Source: Kazachstania africana CBS 2517
Taxonomy: Eukaryota; Ascomycota; Saccharomycetes; Saccharomycetales; Saccharomycetaceae
Direction: 5' to 3'
NCBI RefSeq assembly: GCF_000304475.1
Contig: NC_018941.1
Location: 620,001 to 684,000, forward strand
DNA: 64,000 bases
Shown here: piece by piece, positions 27,972 to 38,683 of the stretch
Numbering within the stretch: the stretch's first letter is position 1
Layout: each line of letters begins with the position of its first letter
The notes under the pieces: model-generated
What the model saw: the letters and a program-made list of their open reading frames with translations, nothing else
Told to the model about the DNA's origin: nothing
Databases searched by the model: none
Made by a program: the position numbers and the translations under genes

Positions 27972-29404
27972 ATGGGACTGAATATCGCGTATGTTACTGA
28001 ATTACAATCTATCTATTATGTATCGTCCGCTGTTTACTAACAATCTTCTTTTAATATAGTATGGTCTGTGATTTCTTCTACCCACAGCTAGGTGGTGTGG
28101 AATTCCACATATATCATCTAGCACAAAACCTGATTCAGTTGGGCCATTCAGTGGTGGTAATAACACATGCTTATAAAGACAGGGTTGGAGTACGGTACCT
28201 AACGAATGGTTTGAAAGTATATCACGTTCCTTTCTTTGTACTGCATAGAGAGACAACATTTCCTAGCGTCTTCTCCACTTTCCCAATTGTTAGAAATATT
28301 TTAATTAGGGAGAACATCCAGGTTGTTCATTCTCATGGTAGTGGATCTACCATGGCTCAAGAGGCGATTTCACATGCAAATACGATGGGATTAAGAACCG
28401 TATTTACAGATCATTCACTTTATGGATTTACAGAATTAGGATCAATTTTACTGAATAAATTATTGAAATTCACTCTTGCCAATACCGACAGAGTTATATG
28501 TGTCTCAAATGTGTGTAAAGAAAATATGATAATAAGAGCAGATGTGGATCCAGAAAAATTGTCAGTAATACCAAACGCTCTTATAAGTGAGGATTTTAAA
28601 CCTTTAGATAGTGATATTCGAATGAAAAAAAAGGGTAGAATTACGCTCGTAGTGATAAGTAGACTGTTTCCAAATAAAGGTTGCGATCTTCTCGTTAGAA
28701 TCATACCAAGAATTTGTCAAGCCCACCATGATGTTGATTTTATAGTGGCTGGAGATGGGCCAAAGTTTATAGACTTTCAACAAATGGTCGAAACCTGTCG
28801 ACTAGAAGATAGGGTAAGACTACTAGGCTCCGTGCCTCATGAAAATATTAGAGATGTTCTTTGTCAGGGAGATATATATTTACACGCAAGTTTGACTGAA
28901 GCGTTTGGTACTGTCTTAGTGGAAGCAGCATCTTGTGGTCTTTTACTCGTGACAACATGTGTCGGGGGTATACCAGAGGTGTTGCCTCAACACATGACAG
29001 TTTTCGCCAAAGAGACTTCTGTGTCTGCATTGATTGATGCTGCGAATAAAGGTATTGAATCAATAAGATCTGGCAAAATAGACACTTCTTCTTTCCATAA
29101 AGAAGTTTCTAGAATGTACGATTGGCTAGAGGTAGCCAAGAGGACAGAAAAGGTTTACGAGGCAGTATACCATGATTCATCTCCCAGAGACAAAAATTGG
29201 GCTGTGATGGTGAAAAATTGTTATTTTCAGAAAGGAGATGGTATGTGGGCAAGATATCTGTACGTTTTATGTGCTATCGTAGAATATTGGATATTCATTG
29301 TTCTAGAGTGGCTATATCCACGGACAGAGATAGACAGAGCTCTTAAGTGGCCACAGAAAAAGGATTTCCAGATAACTAGAAAAAGTTCTTTAAAGAATAT
29401 GTAA
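27972..29404 (+). CDS. SPT14: Spt14/Gpi3, catalytic subunit of GPI-GlcNAc transferase (spliced)
   Basis: This is a 453-aa PIG-A homologue that starts GPI-anchor synthesis by moving GlcNAc to phosphatidylinositol at the ER. Exon 1 is only 17 nt (27972-27988), and exon 2 is 28060-29404. Joining them restores the family start [18 protein letters not shown], whereas the unspliced frame would begin in the middle of this block. Glycosyltransferase family 4 features include the [13 protein letters not shown] donor-binding motif near residue 295 and a C-terminal hydrophobic stretch near residues 408-424 ([17 protein letters not shown]). Length equals S. cerevisiae Spt14 (452 aa), which has an intron at the same place. 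Confidence 0.96.
27989..28059 (+). other. Spliceosomal intron of SPT14 (71 nt)
   Basis: The donor is GTATGT, the branchpoint TACTAAC (28035-28041) and the acceptor AATATAG. It interrupts codon 6 (GC|T, Ala) in phase 2. All three signals are the canonical yeast forms. The 71-nt length is near the short end for yeast introns. Confidence 0.95.
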
Positions 29405-29444
29405 TACTGTTTTTGATATAGATATACACATAAGGCATTTTACC

Positions 29445-31979
29445 TCATACACATGCACTTTTTATAAAATTATTAATATTCCTCCTTTTATTTTTAAGTC
29501 TTGCCCCATAATTTTCATTAAATTTAGATGTGATTGGACGTCTCGTGACAGCTTTACTTTGTATCATTTTTGTCTCATAAATAGGCTCAATCTCGGCATA
29601 CTTTATCATCCTCGAAATCTCTCTATGCAACGTGCCTAAATCTTTTGTCAAAGTTTTTTCTTTATTTCGTATTTGTAAGTGTGGTTCAGGCATGGCGGAA
29701 ATATCTTCCAAGGCATTTTTCAATATATGGTCATTTTTCTGTCGAAGCAGCCATCGAAGACCTTCGATTTCAGATATGAGGTCCACCTTCTCTAGTTCGT
29801 CTTTGTTCGAAAATAATCCACCCATAGATCTCTTAGATAGTAATTCAAATTGCTTGTTTTTCTCGTGACCTAGTTGTTCAAGTGATTGAGTGAGCCTCGA
29901 TTGAAGGTCAGAGATCTTGTTTCTTAGGAGCTTCTCTCTTTCTTCCGCTTCTTTGAGCTGTAACTTCAGCTCTTCAACTGTTTGCTCGCTACTTTCTATA
30001 ATTCTACCTTTATTTTTTAAAAATTCAATTGTCACCAGTAACTCATTAACGTACTCCTTATTTGATTGCAGTTTGGCTTCCATATCCCTCAGAGAATTTT
30101 TGAGTCCATTAACAATATTACTATTTGCTTCACTTCCGTTTTCAAGCTTTGATTTTTTCTGGTCACCTTCATTTTGCCCAACTGTAACAAATGCAAATGG
30201 TGTGGAAACCACCTCTAAAACTTTGTTAAAATGAGCCAGTAACTTCGAGCTTTCAGCGGCCGAAGAATCTATCACAGAGAGAATAATATCATAAGTTTCG
30301 TCTATAAGTTCCGTGAAAGTTAGTTGCGTATTAAAACTCAAATTTGCTGGCTTCTGACTCTCATATTCTTCTAAAATCTTTCCTGTTCGGTTTTCAATGG
30401 TCAGAGAGACAGAATAAAATTCACTCACGGCTCCAGAACTAAAAATGCTTTGAAAAGCAGTGAAGTTCAGTAGTCTAGGTATAAATTGGAAAAAAATACC
30501 ATTAATAATGTAAATGCACAGTAGAGGACTCTCAAGCTGGGACACAGTTTTGTCTAGAAACTGCCATATGTCAGATAACTGGGGCAAATCATTTGAAATA
30601 TTCCCATCCACCATTTGAGAGCTCCACGATGAAATCTTACAGAAGCAATTGATGAACGTCTTTACTTGAAGAGAATCGATTTTGGTAGGATTGGCCTCCT
30701 TTAAAAAGGTAGTGACGCCTTTAAGTAGGGTCAGTATGAAGTAAAGTGAGAGCTTTTCGTTCAGGGTATTCCCCAGGCTCATTATCTCAAAATTACTCAA
30801 CATCTCAAGCTGCATTTCCAAAACTTCAAGATCAACTATGTCGGCTTCAAAATATAATTCACCCAACTTCCCTAAAAAGGTCGCTTTGCGCACTTGTTCT
30901 TCCAAAGAAAGAATTTTTATCTTGAAATCTTCTACTTCATAGTCGTTGGGGGTATGTGACTTCAAGTCAATTTCTTTTTGTAAGCTGGTGTTCAATGATT
31001 CTTGCTCAAGTAGCTTTTCTTTTGTCTCTTCTAAGTTGCACTTGAAAAACTGGATTTGGTCGTTCAATTCTCTTTCCACTTCAATGTAGGCCCCTTCCAT
31101 CGACTTGTGCATCTCATACTGAGCGGTAAGTTTCTTTATTTCTTGTTCGAGAGACTCTACCTTCTTTGATAAGTCATTATTTTGTACTGTGAGAAAATTA
31201 ATAACGCTTTCTGAAGTCGCTTGCACTTCTGAGCCTTGTGTCAAGTCTGCAATTGTCCTTTTTGTTTCTTCGAGTTCTTTATACGATTTGTCAAGTTGCT
31301 CAGCAAGGTTCAGATTTTTAGTCGAGAGATCGCTGTTTTCAAGAACTACCTCTTCATATTGTTTTAGCAGGTCATCAAGTAGTCTTTCCAATTTATTTAC
31401 AGATGACTCCAGCAACTTAATTTTCTTCAGAGAACTTACTAAGTCAATTTTGTCCTCTTCAATATCTTCTCCAGTAACTTTATTGATAAAATTCAATTCC
31501 TCTTCCATGCGTATAATCTGGCTAAAATACTCTTCGTTTCGTTTTCTGAGAGAGGCCAATTCTTCCTCCAATAATTGATTTTTTGAGGAGAGATCAGCTT
31601 CATTAATAGTTAGTTTTTCTAACTGCAAGTGAAGCTGAGATATAACGTTGGATTTACCATACAGCTCTATCTTTCCGCTTTTTCCATCTGCGTCATTTGC
31701 CCTTGAGCCATTTTCTCGTTTATTTCTAGTCAAAAGATCACCACTGTTTCTGGTATGAGCAAACTTCTTCAAGGTTTCTAAACTAGCAAATAGGCCATAA
31801 TTTTTCCCTTTCTTATCTAAATCAAAGTATCTGACACCCTGTACACTGCCGTTATTTTTGCCAATAACTTTATCTAACTCGATTCCACACCAAACTCCTT
31901 CGGCGAATCGAACTTCCCCCAAGTACTTCACCACACCTGTCGTTCCATTGATGGTAACACTGTCGCCAACGGCAACCAT
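29445..31979 (-). CDS. NIP100: Nip100, dynactin p150Glued subunit
   Basis: This 844-aa protein is the large dynactin subunit, which helps dynein pull the nucleus and spindle into the bud neck. A CAP-Gly microtubule-binding domain occupies about residues 20-68 (GVWCGIELD; GKNNGSVQGVRYF is the conserved GKNDG-type loop). Long coiled coils follow at about residues 110-320 and 590-720, separated by a more globular middle. S. cerevisiae Nip100 is 868 aa. Its 3' end is only 40 bp from that of convergent SPT14. Confidence 0.93.
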   Translation of the reverse strand: MVAVGDSVTINGTTGVVKYLGEVRFAEGVWCGIELDKVIGKNNGSVQGVRYFDLDKKGKNYGLFASLETLKKFAHTRNSGDLLTRNKRENGSRANDADGKSGKIELYGKSNVISQLHLQLEKLTINEADLSSKNQLLEEELASLRKRNEEYFSQIIRMEEELNFINKVTGEDIEEDKIDLVSSLKKIKLLESSVNKLERLLDDLLKQYEEVVLENSDLSTKNLNLAEQLDKSYKELEETKRTIADLTQGSEVQATSESVINFLTVQNNDLSKKVESLEQEIKKLTAQYEMHKSMEGAYIEVERELNDQIQFFKCNLEETKEKLLEQESLNTSLQKEIDLKSHTPNDYEVEDFKIKILSLEEQVRKATFLGKLGELYFEADIVDLEVLEMQLEMLSNFEIMSLGNTLNEKLSLYFILTLLKGVTTFLKEANPTKIDSLQVKTFINCFCKISSWSSQMVDGNISNDLPQLSDIWQFLDKTVSQLESPLLCIYIINGIFFQFIPRLLNFTAFQSIFSSGAVSEFYSVSLTIENRTGKILEEYESQKPANLSFNTQLTFTELIDETYDIILSVIDSSAAESSKLLAHFNKVLEVVSTPFAFVTVGQNEGDQKKSKLENGSEANSNIVNGLKNSLRDMEAKLQSNKEYVNELLVTIEFLKNKGRIIESSEQTVEELKLQLKEAEEREKLLRNKISDLQSRLTQSLEQLGHEKNKQFELLSKRSMGGLFSNKDELEKVDLISEIEGLRWLLRQKNDHILKNALEDISAMPEPHLQIRNKEKTLTKDLGTLHREISRMIKYAEIEPIYETKMIQSKAVTRRPITSKFNENYGARLKNKRRNINNFIKSACV

Positions 31980-32188
31980 GCTTCTTTTCTGTATATTTCT
32001 TCTTCAACTTTTCCTTATTTCTATAGAGATATCAACACTAGTCAGTCGAATATCGAAATCATATTAAAGCGAAATTTATTCCGAAGATGGGATAGATATA
32101 TCAATAAGATTAAATGAAGATATAAAAAACAGCTATTCAAATTTACCATAAAGGACATTACTGCAATTCTTAGCTCTCGACCGTTATA

Positions 32189-33088
32189 ATGTCCTTGAAT
32201 TATCAACATATTTCTGTGGCAGGGAGGAGGATATTACAGCAGGTGAACAATCCCTCCAAAGCAATGTCAAAGCACCTGGAAAAGCAATTGGTTAATTCAA
32301 TACCAGAATTCATGCGACCACATCTCAAGAAAGTTCCTGAAGATTGCCAATTCAAAAGTGAAAGAGATTGGAAGTTTTTGCCCGGTGATCGTGTCGTTAT
32401 ACTTGCTGGTGAATGTGCTGGTAATATAGCCTATGTTAAGAGACATGACCAAATTACAAATGGCTACGTGCTAGATGAAAATGGGCCAAGTGTGGAAGTT
32501 GCTGTACCAAAACAGTTCTGGCAAGAAGGACAAACAAGCCATGTAGTTGCAGTTCCGAAAACTCTTTCCCAGAAGGAAATTAGATTAGTCGCTGATATTG
32601 AGGATGCTGAAATGCCAGGTGTCTTTAAAACTGTAGCCATTGATAATATAATGTTTAAAGGGACGTACTATGATGATAATTACAAAAAGAAAATGCCATA
32701 TAGATGCGTATATGGCGACCCGGACCTAATTATACCGTGGCCCAAGCCAGAGTTTCAAGAAGATGGTCCCTTGGCCACTGCACCCAGCGTAGCCAGAGAG
32801 CAAACATTTTGGGTTGATACTATTGCGAGAAACCCAATACCGAGCGATGCTTTCTTAACTATTCGCAACCCTCATTCCAAGTATAAAAGAGGTAAAATCA
32901 CTGCCCAGGACTTAAGGAAACTGGTAGCTCCAGAAATGCCAATATCCGAAACCAAGAAAGCATTCGTAAGAGAACAAGTATTTTTAGCGAAACGTGATAT
33001 GCCTACTTTAACTCAAGAAGACAAATTTATAATAGCGAAAAGAGTTGAAGAGTTCCTAAAACAGAAGGATCAAAACACCACGAACTAA
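32189..33088 (+). CDS. MRPL40: Mitochondrial large-subunit ribosomal protein MrpL40 (uL24m)
   Basis: This 299-aa protein of the uL24 family belongs to the mitochondrial 54S subunit and lies near the exit tunnel. A KOW motif covers about residues 65-100 (FLPGDRVVILAGECAGNIAYVKR). The N-terminus is rich in Arg, Gln and Ser with few acids, consistent with mitochondrial import. Length matches S. cerevisiae (297 aa). It is divergent from NIP100, as in YPL173W/YPL174C. Confidence 0.95.
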   Translation: MSLNYQHISVAGRRILQQVNNPSKAMSKHLEKQLVNSIPEFMRPHLKKVPEDCQFKSERDWKFLPGDRVVILAGECAGNIAYVKRHDQITNGYVLDENGPSVEVAVPKQFWQEGQTSHVVAVPKTLSQKEIRLVADIEDAEMPGVFKTVAIDNIMFKGTYYDDNYKKKMPYRCVYGDPDLIIPWPKPEFQEDGPLATAPSVAREQTFWVDTIARNPIPSDAFLTIRNPHSKYKRGKITAQDLRKLVAPEMPISETKKAFVREQVFLAKRDMPTLTQEDKFIIAKRVEEFLKQKDQNTTN

Positions 33089-33247
33089 ACCAAATAACAC
33101 TTTTGTATATAGCTAACTTTTACACGAATCTTGTATATAGTTTTAATTCCCATATTTACTAATTCATAGAATCATTAACTTAAATAATTTAACCTTGCAG
33201 CTAATACCTATTTACAAGTAAGCTTATACATATATACATACTAGAGA

Positions 33248-34555
33248 TCAACTAAATTTTCCATCTTCAAAGAGCCACTTCCAACGGTCTTTCTTATGAA
33301 ATATAGCCAATAATAAGACTGCTGGTAAGTGCACAATACTTGCCATTGTAGTTTTTCTGGCAAATATTCTAGACAACTGGAGTCCATTATTAAACTTAAC
33401 CTTATCCGTGTGAACATTTTTGGAGTAGTTTTTATGCTGTTGCCAGTAGAATTTAAAGGCCCAAAAAGTTAACCAAGCATTAGCAATACTGGAATCTACC
33501 ACATAAAACCAATCCGTAACATTAAAATAAGAAAGTCCTATACATAATGGGAACATCAAAAGTGAGTACCTTAAAGTTACTCTAGCATTTAGTTTTGGGT
33601 TTTTCCAAGCTGTCATCACATAGCCAGCGTTTTTGTACTCATTTCTAATGTTATGACTTAAGGTATTGAAATGGGGAAATTGCCAAGCGTATAACAATGC
33701 AGCAAGACACCAGGCGCCAGGATCTGCTAAAGAACTTGCAGCCGCCCAACCCATCAATGGGGGGATTGCACCAACCAAGCCACCAACCCACGTATTTATA
33801 ATGTGCTTTCTTTTCAAAGAGGTGTAAATCCATGAATATAAGACAATATTCAACGCACCCAATGTTGCTACAGTAGGATTGACGCCAAAATATAAACTAT
33901 AGACACCCAGCGTACCTATGGCTGCGGCAAATTCATAAGCCTGTAATGGCGTCACTGCTCCTGTAACCACGGGCCTTTTTTGAGTTCTAGTCATCTGCCT
34001 ATCAAATTCTGGCTCCCTTCCCATATTAATGGCATTCGCTGCACCAGAACATAAGGTAGTCCCTGCAGTTAGGCTCAGAAGCTGAAGCATCGATGCAGCA
34101 TTAGGAGATAAAGCATACGAACATATTGCACTCAGCATAACGAGAATAGTAAGTCGAGGTTTTGTCAACTGGATATAGGGAGTCCATGTTGTCTTACTCA
34201 AGATGCTATTTGCTGGTGGTGGTTCGACGTGTGAGTGAGCCATTTTTCTAAGTATCAACTCTGTTTCATCTAATTCTTTAACTTTGAACGGGTACTTAAC
34301 TTTTACTTGCGATTTCTCATCGAGTAAATGCTTCCTTTTGAGTTCTCTCCTAGTGAAACAAATATTTGAAGTGAATTCAATTGGCGCCGTATTAACATGT
34401 ATTTCTGATCTGTTTATTGTTGTAGTGGCTAAATATCGTGCTGTCGTTAGATTGCACTTATTGATAGAGAAGTATCTTGAGAAAGAATAATCATATCTGA
34501 AAGGGATTCTCCTTATGATATTACTCGGTTGATTGAACAATATAGTGTGCTGCAT
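33248..34555 (-). CDS. COX10: Cox10, heme O synthase (protoheme IX farnesyltransferase)
   Basis: This 435-aa enzyme farnesylates protoheme to heme O in the mitochondrial inner membrane, a step toward heme A for cytochrome oxidase. The UbiA-family motif N-x3-E-x2-x-D is present as INMGREPEFDRQMTRT (about residues 174-188), and a second Asp-containing loop follows about 110 residues later. There are seven to nine hydrophobic segments. The start is the ATG at 34555 (MQHTILFNQPSNIIRR), an Arg-rich presequence; the frame extends upstream only to a GTG. It is convergent with MRPL40. Confidence 0.95.
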   Translation of the reverse strand: MQHTILFNQPSNIIRRIPFRYDYSFSRYFSINKCNLTTARYLATTTINRSEIHVNTAPIEFTSNICFTRRELKRKHLLDEKSQVKVKYPFKVKELDETELILRKMAHSHVEPPPANSILSKTTWTPYIQLTKPRLTILVMLSAICSYALSPNAASMLQLLSLTAGTTLCSGAANAINMGREPEFDRQMTRTQKRPVVTGAVTPLQAYEFAAAIGTLGVYSLYFGVNPTVATLGALNIVLYSWIYTSLKRKHIINTWVGGLVGAIPPLMGWAAASSLADPGAWCLAALLYAWQFPHFNTLSHNIRNEYKNAGYVMTAWKNPKLNARVTLRYSLLMFPLCIGLSYFNVTDWFYVVDSSIANAWLTFWAFKFYWQQHKNYSKNVHTDKVKFNNGLQLSRIFARKTTMASIVHLPAVLLLAIFHKKDRWKWLFEDGKFS

Positions 34556-34805
34556 AATCTCGCAGTCACATACAGAAATATGGATGTTATGAAAATAATT
34601 AATTAGTTCGACTTGCACTCAATTTAAAGAATATGTGAATCCAATTTTCCCTATAGATACTGTATATATATATATGTAATTAGCTTTTACACAAATCCTC
34701 GGAGTTCCTAGTAATCTATTTCTTTTTTTCCAAAAAAAGTATCGAATTGACATATTACTATTATATGAGTTGATATATATATACATATGAACGCTTTATA
34801 TACTA

Positions 34806-35834
34806 TTAGGCTACTTTCTTCTTTTCATCAGCGAGCTCAGCTTTTTTTTTCTCTTCTTCTGCATTTTCATTGAATTCTAGTTTGCTCTTTTCCTGTAATT
34901 GTTTGTTATGTATCTTATTTTCAATGAGATCGTCAAATGCAATAATTGCTCTAACCAAATTGCCTATATATATAACCATCAATTCATCATTAGTCTTTAC
35001 GGTTAAAGCCTTTTGTAAATTATTAGAAGACTTGATTAATTCACTGTTGGCGTTATTGTTACCACTGGCAGTGTTCAAACCCAGAAGATCTTCGTGAGGA
35101 TCACCCAGATTAGGTAGTAAATTGAAGACATCTTGTAACTTACCTAAAATGACGTGGTTGATTGGCAATTCTTTATTGATGACTTTATTCAAATAGTTGA
35201 CAATATCACTTAATTTTCTTTGTAAACCCTTTAAAGACTTCAATTGGTTGGTCAATCTTATAGACAGTCCACCGGCAGCTTGATCTCTTACATCCCTCAA
35301 AAGATGTTCTACACCAATTTCTTCTGCTTCTTCAGCCTCAATGTTACAGGGCAAATGTAGGAAAGTCTTTTCTGTAGATGTACCATCGTCTTTGACTTGT
35401 TCAACGGAAACATATGCACTAGTTGGAAGACCAACACCTTCTTGTTTGACATCGACAATTAATAGCAATGGGTTACCATTAGTGTACTTCTTAAACAAAT
35501 CGTTGATTTTCAAATCCGAGGATCTTAATTTTGGACCACTATGGTACCAGCCAATCAATTTCTCCTTCGCATTGATCTTTTTAAACATTTCATTCATATT
35601 TTCGATGTAATTGTGGTCAAGAAACCAAACCTCTGAATTTTTAGGATCTTCTTCGAAAGGTAATGCAAATGAATTGGTGACTTTTATCGTCTTTGATGTA
35701 CTGTCACCTAAAATGACACCAACACATCTCTCACCTTCTGCAACTTCTAAACGTTGATAATGATCTAAAACCGACAAAAGAACCAATGGCGCAATGGTTA
35801 CATCGTCGTAAGGTAATATGGTGGTTGAAGACAT
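34806..35834 (-). CDS. RPN8: Rpn8, proteasome 19S lid subunit
   Basis: This 342-aa MPN-domain protein dimerises with Rpn11 in the 19S lid. The MPN fold covers about residues 8-140. The JAMM zinc site is degenerate: [17 protein letters not shown] keeps part of the pattern but lacks the first HxH, as in all Rpn8 proteins, so it is structural and not catalytic. The C-terminus is a charged Lys/Glu tail. A PACE element lies about 100 bp upstream. In S. cerevisiae it is YOR261C, so its junction with COX10 is a rearrangement breakpoint. Confidence 0.97.
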   Translation of the reverse strand: MSSTTILPYDDVTIAPLVLLSVLDHYQRLEVAEGERCVGVILGDSTSKTIKVTNSFALPFEEDPKNSEVWFLDHNYIENMNEMFKKINAKEKLIGWYHSGPKLRSSDLKINDLFKKYTNGNPLLLIVDVKQEGVGLPTSAYVSVEQVKDDGTSTEKTFLHLPCNIEAEEAEEIGVEHLLRDVRDQAAGGLSIRLTNQLKSLKGLQRKLSDIVNYLNKVINKELPINHVILGKLQDVFNLLPNLGDPHEDLLGLNTASGNNNANSELIKSSNNLQKALTVKTNDELMVIYIGNLVRAIIAFDDLIENKIHNKQLQEKSKLEFNENAEEEKKKAELADEKKKVA

Positions 35835-36162
35835 GTTGAATAAATTATTAATTCCCTTCTAAGCTCTTGATATAGAAAGTACTTTCTTTTCATATACTTT
35901 GAAGTATTTCTTCAAATATCTTCTTTTTTTTGCCACCATGAAAAATGTATAGTGTAGGCGAAAAGTCAGGGTACACTATATAACGGTAAGACAATGCAAG
36001 ACAAAATAAGAGTCAAGCATTATTGAATTGGTTAAACTCGCGTTATATAATGAATGTATGTGTATATTGAATATAGATAGTCTTGTATCGTAGTATGTAC
36101 AAAGTAGAGACATATTAAGGTTGGGATGTAAGTTTTTTTTTTTGTATTCTTCCACTTATGTC
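35835..36162. other. Intergenic region RPN8 promoter / HRK1 3' end
   Basis: 328 bp holding the RPN8 promoter with its PACE element and, near 36131, a T11 run just beyond the HRK1 stop that could serve 3'-end formation. No gene is visible. Confidence 0.6.
35929..35937 (-). promoter_or_regulatory. PACE element (Rpn4 site) of RPN8
   Basis: On the minus strand this reads GGTGGCAAA, the exact proteasome-associated control element bound by Rpn4. It lies 95-103 bp upstream of the RPN8 ATG, the typical distance for proteasome genes. Confidence 0.85.
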
Positions 36163-38025
36163 TCAAACCTTGTACATGGAAGTCTTGCCATTTTCATCCT
36201 TGACAATTGTATGATGATGATTATCTGATCTAGTGACAGTTTTTGTGTTAATATCCATCTTGCAATCGGAGATGGTTTCGAACCATCGATCGCTGTATAT
36301 GTCTTTCATCGTCGCCCTTTGAGTTGGATCAATTTCCAATATGCGCGACATTATAGGTCTTGATGCGTGTGGTAACAATCTTAGGAGACGATAGGGACCT
36401 TGAATTGTGCTCTTTTCGTGGTGACGATGGTGTTGATGACGATGACGCTTATCATCAGCTTTTTTGTCGTTATCTTGCACCTTTTTAGAGTGTTGGGATG
36501 CATCCTCTTCATCAACTACTGCTTCTTTCTTATTATCCACGGGATCTGAGTTATCAGGATTATCACCCTGTAATGATAAGTTGTCTAACTTGGCGTTAAT
36601 CAATGCTTGACGTTTCTTTTCTTTCCTTTCTTCTAACAATTTTTCATGATTTCTGGCAGATTCTAAATAATCATGTTCCATATCATCTTCCATGGAGAAT
36701 AACCTATAATTCTCATCTGACTCCTTTGGAGCCTTCCATGGGAATCTTTTCAATAACATACAACAGAAAATGATTCCTATTGACCATATATCAACAAACC
36801 TAGGGTCATATGAGTTTGTCGATGCAAGTACCTCGGGTGCCAAATAGGGATCTGATCCTACAATTCCGTGCGCTAAATGTATTGTAGAGTCGAATGGGTA
36901 TCTAAACACAACTGCACTACCAAAATCAATCAGTTTTAAAATCCCCATTTCATTCATACAACAATTATCTAATTTCAAATCACGATGGGACAATCCCATT
37001 TCGTGTAAATAATTAACACCATGCACTAATTGTTTAAAACAACAAGTGACTTCATTACGTGACATTTTCCCGCTCATTACTACTGCAAAGAAATCCACAG
37101 GTAAATATTCCATTACTTCGAAATATTTATTCTGTTTAGAATCAGAGAAAATGTCCATCGTCTCTACAATATTTGGATGTCTTAATGAAGATCCGACTAA
37201 AAACTCAGCGGTACATTTCTTGGCGTATTCTTTCACTGATTCATTAGATTTTCTTGGTCTAAACTCCTTTACTGCAAAGACAGCGTTATCTGTTGGTCTT
37301 ACAAGAATCTTAACGGAACCTCCAGCTCCAGAGCCCAGTGTTTTCCCCAATGTCCCATATTTCTGAACTAAAATACTATCATCATGATACACATTTATCG
37401 GATTATTCAAGGAGAGTACAGATTGATGCGCCTGATTTTCAGGAGAGAGTACTTTACTGTGAGTATTGTTACCACTTTGGAAAAAGGAACTCAGACTAAC
37501 TTTGGAGCTTAAAAGAGTGTTTTGATTCTGTGGCTGTAGATGCTGTTGTGGATGAGGATGAATTGAGTGGAACTGTTTATGTTTCAAAGTTGGTTTGAAG
37601 AATCTTTTCAATTCCAGCATAGAATGACTTGTCTTTGGGGACAGACCATTCTTGAGATTAATATTTTGGGGTGGGGGAGACGTTGTATAATTAGCATGGC
37701 CCAGGTTGTTATTATTGATATTGTCCTTTGAATAAAAATTCTCAGTTGAAGAATGTGCCATCAGAGAATCGGCTGAATTCTCAACATTTAAAGAATCGTT
37801 ACTTCTGTTCAAATTAAGTAATCCTAAAAATGATTTTGAAGGTCTTAAATGAGGATGGACATTATGATGGGGTGGAGGAGAAGCAGAACTCGCATTTGAA
37901 TTAGTATGATGCGAAGACAGACTAGCCAAACTGCCATGGTTACGGGTGTTACTACTATCGTCATTACCCTTGTTAGCGTTCTGCTGTTTATGATAAAACA
38001 GATTCTTCGTTAGTAAGTTAGGCAT
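36163..38025 (-). CDS. HRK1: Hrk1, ion-transport-regulating protein kinase
   Basis: This 620-aa Ser/Thr kinase of the Hal/Ptk family activates the plasma-membrane ATPase Pma1. The N-terminal 220 residues are low complexity (Asn, His, Ser). The kinase domain has the Gly loop GSGAGGSV near residue 230, Lys in FAVKEF near 250, HRDLKLDN near 345 and DFG near 364. It is interrupted by a charged, His-rich insert (HRHQHHRHH) and then resumes with GPYRLLRLLPHASRPIMSRIL. The N-terminus MPNLL and the terminal YKV match Hrk1 specifically within the family. In S. cerevisiae it is YOR267C; five genes that separate it from RPN8 there are absent. Confidence 0.94.
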   Translation of the reverse strand: MPNLLTKNLFYHKQQNANKGNDDSSNTRNHGSLASLSSHHTNSNASSASPPPHHNVHPHLRPSKSFLGLLNLNRSNDSLNVENSADSLMAHSSTENFYSKDNINNNNLGHANYTTSPPPQNINLKNGLSPKTSHSMLELKRFFKPTLKHKQFHSIHPHPQQHLQPQNQNTLLSSKVSLSSFFQSGNNTHSKVLSPENQAHQSVLSLNNPINVYHDDSILVQKYGTLGKTLGSGAGGSVKILVRPTDNAVFAVKEFRPRKSNESVKEYAKKCTAEFLVGSSLRHPNIVETMDIFSDSKQNKYFEVMEYLPVDFFAVVMSGKMSRNEVTCCFKQLVHGVNYLHEMGLSHRDLKLDNCCMNEMGILKLIDFGSAVVFRYPFDSTIHLAHGIVGSDPYLAPEVLASTNSYDPRFVDIWSIGIIFCCMLLKRFPWKAPKESDENYRLFSMEDDMEHDYLESARNHEKLLEERKEKKRQALINAKLDNLSLQGDNPDNSDPVDNKKEAVVDEEDASQHSKKVQDNDKKADDKRHRHQHHRHHEKSTIQGPYRLLRLLPHASRPIMSRILEIDPTQRATMKDIYSDRWFETISDCKMDINTKTVTRSDNHHHTIVKDENGKTSMYKV

Positions 38026-38683
38026 AGTTAGTTGATCTTACCACTTCTACGCTTTTCCCCTTATTCTATCACTGTTGCTTAACTAATGAGAGTATCCTGT
38101 GAATAGAAAAAAAATATATATATATAACTCAAACCAGCTTATAAGAAGTAAGCTTATAGTAGATAGAAATAAGTATTATTCAAATTCCGGCACTACTACG
38201 ATTTCCCAAAGTGACTACTGCCATTTTTTTATAAGGGGCCAATAGACATGAAGAAAGAAAGAAAGAAAGTTCGAAGCGAGAACAACTCTTTGCCAAGAGA
38301 AAGATTTATTGAAGGAATTTTGCAGAAAGAGATGGCAATGGAATGGACAAACATCTACTGGGCGTGATGGGGGGCAGATGATGAGAAGTTCAGCTAGCAG
38401 AGACTTCCCATCATCTGCGAATCAAAATGCAGTTTGGCCGATTACATCCGTCGGAATCCGTCGTTTATACGTCAATTGCGTATTTAATATCAGCGTAAAG
38501 TAAAGACTGCTTACTTGGCATATTCGCATTCACCGATAGTAGCAGAAACACCGAAATAGTGAAATTTTAGAAAACTCGAGGCAACGAAATCTTGATATAA
38601 ATTTATATAGTGATGTCTTGGAAAAACAGTTTGGTGTTACTTTTATATTACTTCTTATCGAACTGATAAAGACATAGAGACCA
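38026..38683. other. Divergent intergenic region HRK1/ERG12
   Basis: 658 bp with an ATATATATATATA element near 38112 and a short GAAA repeat at about 38251-38269. It contains the junction between the YOR-type and YMR-type blocks. No gene is recognised; a 64-codon frame at 38309-38503 looks fortuitous. Confidence 0.55.

Noticed and set aside
38309..38503. 64-codon frame upstream of ERG12
   Set aside because: It lies in a divergent promoter, is short and has no recognisable similarity.
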